NCBI GenBank assembly: GCA_011390155.1
Contig: JAABSW010000013.1
Location: forward strand, 1 to 63,568
DNA length: 63,568 bases
Source of the DNA: Clostridiaceae bacterium
GTDB lineage: Bacteria > Bacillota > Clostridia > Peptostreptococcales > Tindalliaceae
Direction: 5' to 3'
This document shows positions 57,172 to 63,568 of this stretch, piece after piece. Position 1 is the first letter of the stretch; the number at the start of each line of letters is the position of its first letter. The position numbers and the translations under genes are program-made. A model generated the notes under the pieces. That model did no database searches, was not told where the DNA came from, and saw only the letters and a list, made by a program, of their open reading frames with translations.

Positions 57172-57786
57172 ATGAAGACAATAAAAAAAGCAATGGTGAT
57201 ATGCTTGATGATAGGGACATTACTGGCAGTTGGCTGTCAGTGGGACGGGGCAAACCTGGGCAGTCAGCCAGCCATCAGATCTGCCCAGCTAACAGAGGAA
57301 GAACAACAATTAATCACCGCTGTTGGTGTGGAACGAACCTTTGCCTTTGACATTGACCTGGACACAATTCATTTCGACCAGCTGGAATACAAGGTGGATT
57401 ATTATAAACAGGGTGAGTATGTGAAAACGGTCACCCAGGGTGCCATGGGAAGCTTCCTGGAAGGTGGCACCCACCGGTTCATGTGGTCGCAAACCAACAC
57501 CGGCACCAACCAGGAACAACTCTGGCACGTAGCCTTTGGAGGCGGTAGAATGACCCAGCAAATTGAACTGCCTGAAGAGCTGACGGCCTGGACTTGGAGT
57601 CAGGTGGAAAAGGTGGACACTGTAGAGCTGGACCAGTCGGTGATGTTGGCAGCTCTGGTGGGTACCTCCACGCATTCTATGGGGGGGGCGGGGGTCATCT
57701 TTGATGAAACAGAAGGCGGGGTGGACGCCCTGGAAGAGTACGAAGCGGCTTATGTGTTGTCGGTTTCCTTTAAAGACATGAAGTAA
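57172..57786 (+). CDS. Lipoprotein of unknown function
   Basis: A 204-residue lipoprotein: basic start, hydrophobic stretch and lipobox LLAVGC. The mature domain has alternating beta strands (VERTFAFDIDLDTIHFDQLEYKVDYY) and a Trp-rich middle. I do not recognise the family. ATG 57172 follows GGAGGTG. Near the end, codons for SMGGAGV include an unbroken run of eight G (57681-57688) and a further run of five, a slippage-prone tract. It may share a transcript with the next gene, 126 bases on. Confidence 0.72.
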   Translation: MKTIKKAMVICLMIGTLLAVGCQWDGANLGSQPAIRSAQLTEEEQQLITAVGVERTFAFDIDLDTIHFDQLEYKVDYYKQGEYVKTVTQGAMGSFLEGGTHRFMWSQTNTGTNQEQLWHVAFGGGRMTQQIELPEELTAWTWSQVEKVDTVELDQSVMLAALVGTSTHSMGGAGVIFDETEGGVDALEEYEAAYVLSVSFKDMK

Positions 57787-57912
57787 AAACATTCTTTTCC
57801 CACATTAGAGGCATAACAAGTGTGTGTTCTTTATTCATGCGATAAAAATAATGAACTGGTGAAGCTGGAAGGGATACTTCCACAACAATACCATAAAAGG
57901 AAGGGTAATGGC

Positions 57913-58488
57913 ATGAAGATGAAACTGGCATACGTGAACGCTTTTATCATAGTGGTATTGATTGGTGTAACGTTGAGTCTAAGCGATAACCTGCACAATT
58001 TAAAGACCACCGTGGAAGCAATGAAGCATGAAGAGGTTGAGGAGATAAATGAGAGCCAGTTGGAAGAAGAAATGGATGGTATCGAAGAAAGGGTCAGTAA
58101 CCTGGAAATTGAAATGCCTGATCAAGACCTGAACCAGTTTATAAAATCAACTCTTTTGGAATTCAATAGAATGGAAGATTTATTACATAAAATGGATGGA
58201 CTTGAAACAAAGTTTGGCATTATAAACGGGTTGCGGCAATCAAGGGAAACAATGGAAACAATATTGGACGTAGAGCTGGCTGATACCCAGGAAAACATCC
58301 ACATAATAGTAGATGAGAATTGCACTGTTTATATGATTGGTCAGTTTGCCCGGGCACCCATCGAAACTGAAGCATTTATGGAAATGATGGAACAAGATTT
58401 GAAGAATGACTTTCAACAGGGGTTTACATTTAAAATCCTAAACGGGAAAGCGGTACACATATACCAGGGTTGGGGAGAGTTAAACTAA
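57913..58488 (+). CDS. Membrane-anchored coiled-coil protein, unknown
   Basis: From ATG 57913 behind AAGGAAGGG the protein is 191 residues: an N-terminal anchor (LAYVNAFIIVVLIGVTLSL), an acidic heptad-like stretch (EEVEEINESQLEEEMDGIEERVSNLEIEM) that looks like a coiled coil, and a small C-terminal domain (HIIVDENCTVYMIGQF, FKILNGKAVHIYQG). No family recognised. Part of a small two-gene unit with the lipoprotein upstream, followed by a terminator. Confidence 0.68.
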   Translation: MKMKLAYVNAFIIVVLIGVTLSLSDNLHNLKTTVEAMKHEEVEEINESQLEEEMDGIEERVSNLEIEMPDQDLNQFIKSTLLEFNRMEDLLHKMDGLETKFGIINGLRQSRETMETILDVELADTQENIHIIVDENCTVYMIGQFARAPIETEAFMEMMEQDLKNDFQQGFTFKILNGKAVHIYQGWGELN

Positions 58489-58503
58489 AAACATTCCATT
58501 GTT

Positions 58504-58533
58504 GAAGAAGGCACCTTGTGTCTTCTTTTTTTT
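58504..58533 (+). terminator. Terminator before the ABC transporter genes
   Basis: GAAGA pairs with TCTTC, with an inner CAC/GTG, then eight T. Confidence 0.6.
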
Positions 58534-58664
58534 CACGTGCATTTTCTTTTTTGTTAAACTTGAAACAAACGTTGACGAAATTCGTTAGTTAGGTTGAACA
58601 GGGTACGAAATAAGAAAATAGAAAAATTGGTAACCAAGTGAAGAAAAGAAGCAGGAGGAATAGG

Positions 58665-59576
58665 ATGAAAGCCTTAACAACGGAAAGTTTAACGAAGAAG
58701 TATGGAAAAAAAGAAGTGGTGCGTTCCCTGAACTTACAGCTGGAAGAAGGGGAAATTTATGGATTTTTAGGGAACAACGGTGCAGGTAAAACCACCACCA
58801 TGAAAATGATTGTGGGGTTAACCCCTGTCACAAGTGGCCAAATTCATTTGTTTGGAGAACCACAGTGTATTTCACAACACTTAAAAAAGGTGGGAACGAC
58901 CATCGAAGCACCAGGGTTTTACGGCAACCTGACAGCCGAAGAAAACCTATGGGTTTTTATGCGTCTCCATGGCCTTTCCAATACCAGTAAAATTGATGAA
59001 CTGTTGCAGATGGGTGGTTTGAATGAAGTGCGCCATCAAAAGGTCAACACTTTTTCCATGGGCATGAAACAGCGCCTGGCCATCGTAAGGGCGTTGATGC
59101 ATGACCCGGAGTTATTGATCCTGGACGAACCCATTAACGGACTGGACCCCAACGGCATCCTGGAAACAAGGGAACTGCTGCTGAGGCTTAAGGCAGAAAG
59201 AGGTGTCACCATGATGATTTCCAGCCATATTCTGCCAGAAGTAGAACAATTGGTGGACCGCATCGGCATTGTGCACCAGGGTGCATTACTGGAAGAAACA
59301 GACATGGCAACTTTTCGCAAGAAACGATTAAAACGATTGGAAATACAGGTGGACCAGCCTGACGAAGCGGTACGGATCCTTCAGGAAAAATGGGGCATCA
59401 ACGCACGTCAGAACCAACGGGGTGGACTGTTCATCAATGACGTGACCCATCCTTCTGCCAGGATTAACCAGTCACTGGTGGAATCAGGGATTGGGGTTTC
59501 AAGGCTCTGGCAGCAGGAACAAAGCATGGAAGATTACTTTATGTCACTGACAAATGGGAGGGGCAGGGCATGTTAA
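58665..59576 (+). CDS. ABC transporter ATP-binding protein (BcrA-like)
   Basis: A 303-residue ATPase with Walker A GNNGAGKTTTMKMIVG, a signature FSMGMKQRLAI (in place of LSGGQ), Walker B LLILDEPINGLDP and the H-loop SSHILPEVE. The C-terminal 85 residues form the extra domain seen in bacitracin and lantibiotic-immunity type transporters. ATG 58665 follows AGGAGG. The permease gene overlaps by seven bases. Confidence 0.9.
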   Translation: MKALTTESLTKKYGKKEVVRSLNLQLEEGEIYGFLGNNGAGKTTTMKMIVGLTPVTSGQIHLFGEPQCISQHLKKVGTTIEAPGFYGNLTAEENLWVFMRLHGLSNTSKIDELLQMGGLNEVRHQKVNTFSMGMKQRLAIVRALMHDPELLILDEPINGLDPNGILETRELLLRLKAERGVTMMISSHILPEVEQLVDRIGIVHQGALLEETDMATFRKKRLKRLEIQVDQPDEAVRILQEKWGINARQNQRGGLFINDVTHPSARINQSLVESGIGVSRLWQQEQSMEDYFMSLTNGRGRAC

Positions 59577-60325
59577 CATTACTACGGGTTGAAATGATGA
59601 AGGTGAGAAAATCCGCCATCCTGAAACTATGTGCCGTGGGAGCCCTTTGTGCCCCCCTGCTGAACTGGGTCATCGCCCTGAACATGCAGCAACAACAGGG
59701 AACCTCTGTGACCTTTACCTTTTACATGGAGCAAAGCAATCTTTTCATTGCCATGATCATCGGCACCTTGTTATATGGTTTGTTTACGACCTACGTTTTT
59801 GAACGGGAGTTCTCAGAAGACATGATGAAGCATCTGTTAACAGTACCAGTCACACGGATGCACCTGTTCATCAGCAAATTAATGGTGGTGGCCCTGGGGC
59901 TCATGGCACTCACCCTTACTGCCTTTCTGGGAGGCCTTCTTCTCAGTGTGGTCAGCGGATTCTCCGGCATCACAGTTAATACCGTGCTGCAGGCGGGGCT
60001 ACAGTATGTGAAAGCCTGGGCGGTTTTCCTGCCATTGATGCTTCCTGTTGTGCTCATCACGGTGGTGTTTAGGAACTTTGTGGCACCCATCGCGTTCAGC
60101 ATCATTGCAGAAATCATTCTCTTCGTGGTGATGCAGTCCCAATACATAGCCCTGTACCCATGGGCAGCGCCGATATTAACAGGAACCAACATCCTGACCG
60201 ATGCCTTTTTGGAGCCAGGCACCATGGTGGGAACACCTTCTATTAACTTGGTGATTCTGGCAGGGTTTAGCCTCACCACATTGCTCTTGTCAGTGGTGTA
60301 TATGAAAACACAGGATCTGACCTGA
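59570..60325 (+). CDS. ABC-2 type permease (BcrB/lantibiotic immunity type)
   Basis: A 251-residue permease with six hydrophobic segments and the sequence YVFEREFSEDMMKHLLTVPVTR, a motif common in ABC-2 permeases between helices 2 and 3. It pairs with the ATPase just upstream; together they would form an exporter for a peptide, bacitracin-like compound or similar. The substrate is unknown and no two-component genes are near. Confidence 0.88.
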   Translation: MLTLLRVEMMKVRKSAILKLCAVGALCAPLLNWVIALNMQQQQGTSVTFTFYMEQSNLFIAMIIGTLLYGLFTTYVFEREFSEDMMKHLLTVPVTRMHLFISKLMVVALGLMALTLTAFLGGLLLSVVSGFSGITVNTVLQAGLQYVKAWAVFLPLMLPVVLITVVFRNFVAPIAFSIIAEIILFVVMQSQYIALYPWAAPILTGTNILTDAFLEPGTMVGTPSINLVILAGFSLTTLLLSVVYMKTQDLT

Positions 60326-60444
60326 TGAAACAAATTCTTAAAGACATCGTAAGGTTAAGTGTAAAACCGAAAATGCCAGGGTGCAGGGAAAAGACACTGG
60401 AGCATGGTTCGGTTGGTTACGTTGGAATTCCGAGTTGGGTTTGA
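60325..60444 (+). CDS. Possible small ORF coupled to the permease stop
   Basis: An ATG overlapping the permease stop (TGATG) opens a 39-residue frame, MKQILKDIVRLSVKPKMPG and then a Cys-containing tail ending GIPSWV. It has no close ribosome site other than coupling. It may be chance; it fills most of the 140-base gap between the two transporter units. Confidence 0.2.
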   Translation: MKQILKDIVRLSVKPKMPGCREKTLEHGSVGYVGIPSWV

Positions 60445-60465
60445 GTACAGGGAGGCAGCATTGAA

Positions 60466-62808
60466 ATGATAGGACGCATGTTGAAAAATGATTTAGCCAG
60501 AAATAAAATCATCACCGCCACACTTTTTCTTTTTATCATGATGGCAGCACTGCTGGTGTCCAGCGCTGTGGGCATGATCACAGAATTGGCAGGGGCCATG
60601 AACCAGTTTTTTCAAGCAGGCGAGGCACCTCATTTTGTGCAGATGCATGCCGGTGACTTAAACCAGCAACAGGTGGATGATTTCACCGCCGGAAATCCAT
60701 TGGTGGAAAAACAACAAACCGTTGAAATGATTAACATCGACAACTCACTCCTTTATTTTGGCAACAGCGATGAGTCGGAAAAAAACAGTGTCATGGAAGT
60801 CAGCTTTGTGACGCAGAACCAGGATTTTGACTTTTTGCTGGACCAGGGGAACCAGCCGGTGAACATAGAACCGGGTGCTGTGGGCATTCCCATTCTTTAT
60901 CGACAGCGGTTTGACCTGGAAACAGGGGACACACTGCGCATCGAGAAAGACGCCTTCACCATGGAGTTAGTCATCGCTGAATTTATCAGAGACGTGCAAA
61001 TGAACCCCTCTGTTGTCAGTTCCAAACGGATCGTTATAAATGAAGCCGACTGGCAGCAACTGAAAGCCAGTGGCATTGGCCAACAAGAATACCTGGTGGA
61101 ATTTCTCCTGCATGATGCAGCGCAGGAAGGTGAGTTCCAACAGCAATACCTGCAGGAAGACCTGCCCCAAAAGGGGCCGGCTGTTACGTTTACACTGATC
61201 AGAATGGTTAACGCCCTTACCGATGGACTGGTGGCCATGGTGATGATCATGGTCAGCCTGCTGCTGATCGTCATTGCCCTCATCTGTCTTCGGTTTACCA
61301 TGTTGGCCACACTGGAAGAAGATTACCGGGAAATCGGTGTGATGAAAGCCATCGGCATTCATCCAAAAGACATTCGCAGGTTGTACCTGACAAAATACAG
61401 GTTCATGGCCTTCACAGCCAGTGCCTGTGGGTACCTGGCCTCCCTGTGGATCCACCCACTGCTGACGAACAACATCAGCACCTACATGGGCAGCTTCCGG
61501 CAGACAGCCTTGCACCGGCTCATTCCCCTGGCAGGGGTGATGGTGGTGGCCGCCATTGTCATTTTCTTTTGCCGACGTGTTTTAAAGAAGTTCACCAACA
61601 TCACCGCGGTGGAGGCCCTGCGCCTGGGACGATCCCCAGACCTTGGCAACAGCAGCCGCATCATGCCCCTGCGTAAAAATCGACTGATGGACACAAATGT
61701 TTACCTGGGCCTGCGGGACATTGCCGGACGGTTCAGACTCTTTGGCGTGCTGGGCATTGTCTTAATCCTTTGTTCCTTTATCCTCATTGTGCCCATTAAC
61801 TTTCTCAGCACTGTGAAATCACCCACCTTTGTCAACTACATGGGGGCCGGCCGAAGTGACCTGCGCATCGACCTGCGCCAGACAGACAACATACAGGAGC
61901 GGTACCAGGAAATGCAGGCAACCCTTCGCCAGGACCAGGACATAGAAACCCATGCAGTTTTCGTCACCAGCCAGTATAACTACCTTAACAATGAGGGTGA
62001 GACAGAAAAAGTCACCGTTGAAACAGGTGATTTCAGCCAGTTTCCCCTGACCTATCTCCAGGGCCAGGCGCCGGAGAGGGAGGGAGAAATTGCCCTTTCG
62101 TACCTAAATGCCCGGGAAATGGAAAAACAGGTGGGTGACACACTGGCCCTGACAGTGGACGAAGATGAACAGACATTGACGGTGACAGGCATCTACCAGG
62201 ATGTGACCAATGGCGGCAAAACAGCCAAAGCCATGTTGCCCCACGATCCATTGGAGGTGCAGTGGTATGTGGTGAACCTGGACATGAAGCCAGGGGTTGA
62301 TCTAAGCACCAAGATGGAGGAATACAGCCAGGTTTTCTACCCGGCAAAAGTGGTGGGCATGGACGACTATGTTCAACAAACCTTCGGAGAAACCATTACT
62401 CAGTTGCAAAAAATAACGTTGCTAACGGTTTTGGTAGCGGTGGTCATTTCCATGTTGATGACAGCCCTCTTCTTTAAAATGCTGCTGACTAAGGACGCGG
62501 CCAACATGGCCATCATGCGGATGCTTGGCTTCTCCATCGCCCAAATACGCCGGCAGTACATGACCCGGGCCCTGGTCATGGTGGCCATCGGTATTCTGCT
62601 GGGCACCTTGGCAGCCGCCACACTGGGCCAACAATTTATCAGCCTGCTGGGGTCTTTCTCAGGGGCATCAGAAATCCAGTTTATTGTTAACCCTGTCATT
62701 GCCTACATCCTGTGCCCACTGTTGCTGACAGCAGCGGTACTGGGTACCACCTGGGTCAGCAGCAGGACCATACATGAAAAGAGCAGCCTCATCTTGGGGG
62801 CAGAATAA
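60466..62808 (+). CDS. FtsX-like ABC permease (large, two FtsX domains)
   Basis: A 780-residue permease. TM1 (about residues 15-40) is followed by an extracytoplasmic domain, then three helices including LVAMVMIMVSLLLIVIALICLRFTM with the FtsX motif YREIGVMKAIGIHP. The second half repeats the layout: a helix near 425, a second outer domain, and three helices with AIMRMLGFSIAQIRRQYMTRALV. This doubled arrangement is seen in MacB/BceB-type exporters and lipoprotein transporters. Its ATPase follows 12 bases after the stop. Confidence 0.88.
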   Translation: MIGRMLKNDLARNKIITATLFLFIMMAALLVSSAVGMITELAGAMNQFFQAGEAPHFVQMHAGDLNQQQVDDFTAGNPLVEKQQTVEMINIDNSLLYFGNSDESEKNSVMEVSFVTQNQDFDFLLDQGNQPVNIEPGAVGIPILYRQRFDLETGDTLRIEKDAFTMELVIAEFIRDVQMNPSVVSSKRIVINEADWQQLKASGIGQQEYLVEFLLHDAAQEGEFQQQYLQEDLPQKGPAVTFTLIRMVNALTDGLVAMVMIMVSLLLIVIALICLRFTMLATLEEDYREIGVMKAIGIHPKDIRRLYLTKYRFMAFTASACGYLASLWIHPLLTNNISTYMGSFRQTALHRLIPLAGVMVVAAIVIFFCRRVLKKFTNITAVEALRLGRSPDLGNSSRIMPLRKNRLMDTNVYLGLRDIAGRFRLFGVLGIVLILCSFILIVPINFLSTVKSPTFVNYMGAGRSDLRIDLRQTDNIQERYQEMQATLRQDQDIETHAVFVTSQYNYLNNEGETEKVTVETGDFSQFPLTYLQGQAPEREGEIALSYLNAREMEKQVGDTLALTVDEDEQTLTVTGIYQDVTNGGKTAKAMLPHDPLEVQWYVVNLDMKPGVDLSTKMEEYSQVFYPAKVVGMDDYVQQTFGETITQLQKITLLTVLVAVVISMLMTALFFKMLLTKDAANMAIMRMLGFSIAQIRRQYMTRALVMVAIGILLGTLAAATLGQQFISLLGSFSGASEIQFIVNPVIAYILCPLLLTAAVLGTTWVSSRTIHEKSSLILGAE

Positions 62809-62820
62809 GGAGTGGAGAAA

Positions 62821-63568
62821 ATGACTTGTTTATTAGAAGCCGTGAATGTCAATAAAGTGTATCCTTTTGGAAAAAACAGTGAGCAGCATGTATTAAAAGA
62901 CGTAGCCCTTTGTATTGAAGAAGGGGAGTTTATTTCTGTCATGGGGCCTTCAGGCTCAGGTAAATCAACATTACTGTATAACATCAGCGGCATGGACAAA
63001 ATGACCTCCGGCAGTGTGTTCATGGAGGGGCAGGAAATTTCTTCCTTGCACGAAACAGACCTGTCACAGCTGCGACTGACAAAAATGGGGTTTATCTTTC
63101 AGCAAAACAACCTGTTGAAAAACCTGAACATCTTTGACAACATTGTGTTATCAGCCTATATGGCGAAAAAAGAAGACCGTGGCGTTATTGACCAGCGGGC
63201 GGAAAGCCTCATGAAACTCACCGGCATCACAGAGATTGCCGATAAAGACATCACCCAGGCTTCCGGCGGGCAGCTGCAACGGGCAGCCCTGTGCAGGGCC
63301 CTGATTAACAACCCGGCCATTCTTTTTGGGGATGAACCCACTGGGGCCCTGAACTCAAAAGCGGCAGGAGAAGTAATGGACCTGTTGGCAAGCATCAACC
63401 GGGAAGGGGCCACCATCATGCTGGTGACCCATGACGCCAAAGTGGCGGCGAAGACTGAACGAGTGGTTTACATGCTTGACGGCTGCATCATGGACGAACT
63501 TCAACTTGGCAAATACGAAGAGACATCACAGCTGAAAGAACGGGAAGAAACCCTGGCAGCCTGGCTTA
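62821..63568 (+). CDS. ABC transporter ATP-binding protein (MacB/BceA type), 3' end outside window
   Basis: 249 codons are present and the frame is open at the window end, so the gene is cut, probably near its natural C-terminus. Walker A GPSGSGKSTLLYNISG, Q-loop FIFQQNNLL, signature QASGGQLQRAALCRAL (Ala replaces the usual Leu), Walker B ILFGDEPTGALNSK and VTHD H-loop are intact. ATG 62821 follows AAGGAG. It pairs with the FtsX-like permease upstream. Confidence 0.9.
   Translation, partial: MTCLLEAVNVNKVYPFGKNSEQHVLKDVALCIEEGEFISVMGPSGSGKSTLLYNISGMDKMTSGSVFMEGQEISSLHETDLSQLRLTKMGFIFQQNNLLKNLNIFDNIVLSAYMAKKEDRGVIDQRAESLMKLTGITEIADKDITQASGGQLQRAALCRALINNPAILFGDEPTGALNSKAAGEVMDLLASINREGATIMLVTHDAKVAAKTERVVYMLDGCIMDELQLGKYEETSQLKEREETLAAWL

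Overview
The window looks like the replication-origin region of a low-to-mid GC Gram-positive bacterium of the class Clostridia, possibly an alkaliphile-type relative of Alkaliphilus or Tindallia. That placement rests on gene content and order only: dnaA-dnaN-yaaA-recF-remB-gyrB-gyrA on one side, rpmH-rnpA-yidD-yidC-jag-mnmE-mnmG-rsmG-parA-parB on the other, followed by a Bacillus-like yybS-gdpP-rplI-dnaB-purA-walRK-yycHI-walJ-htrA series. I see no rRNA, tRNA, CRISPR array, insertion sequence or prophage.

Layout. From 1 to 13.7 kb every gene is on the minus strand: a UPF0182 membrane protein (cut by the window start), an rsbV-rsbW-sigB partner-switching module, gyrA, gyrB, remB, recF, yaaA, dnaN and dnaA. 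The origin has two parts. DnaA boxes lie in the 577-base gap between dnaA and rpmH. A second DnaA-box cluster, with a DnaA-trio-like unwinding element, lies between dnaA and dnaN. From 14.3 kb nearly everything is on the plus strand, so genes on both sides run with the outgoing forks. RNA processing and membrane insertion genes (rpmH to jag) and tRNA/rRNA modification genes (mnmE, mnmG, rsmG) come first. A perfect parS site and parA-parB follow, then a class V aminotransferase, DUF4446, a lipid kinase, CvpA, dnaX-ybaB-recR, an aromatic acid exporter-like protein, DUF2232, gdpP, rplI, dnaB, a DUF1858 redox protein, a small membrane protein with YbjQ, and purA.

At 38.3-40.9 kb a minus-strand block carries ybaK and a DnaI-like/DnaD-like pair, probably the loader for the DnaB helicase encoded nearby. 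Next come an M23 cell-wall peptidase with LysM and G5 domains, a DUF3798 lipoprotein, and an orphan response regulator with a SARP-like output. The essential cell-wall two-component cluster walRK-(unknown secreted protein)-yycH-yycI-murA-walJ-htrA occupies 45.5-55.0 kb. A sequence matching the WalR box sits at an internal promoter between walK and the unknown gene. The right end (55-63.6 kb) is more accessory: a tocopherol-cyclase-like protein, a D-cysteine desulfhydrase-like enzyme, two unrecognised exported or membrane-anchored proteins, and two ABC transporter modules of the antimicrobial-peptide type, the last gene cut by the window end.

The best leads are regulatory: the bipartite origin with trio-like repeats, the WalR-type box inside the wal operon and a related direct repeat before the DUF3798 gene, a 19-bp perfect inverted repeat with an embedded promoter before the DUF1858 gene, and a possible leftward small RNA at 41.03-41.15 kb. 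I found no wholly new multi-gene system that the sequence alone can prove.
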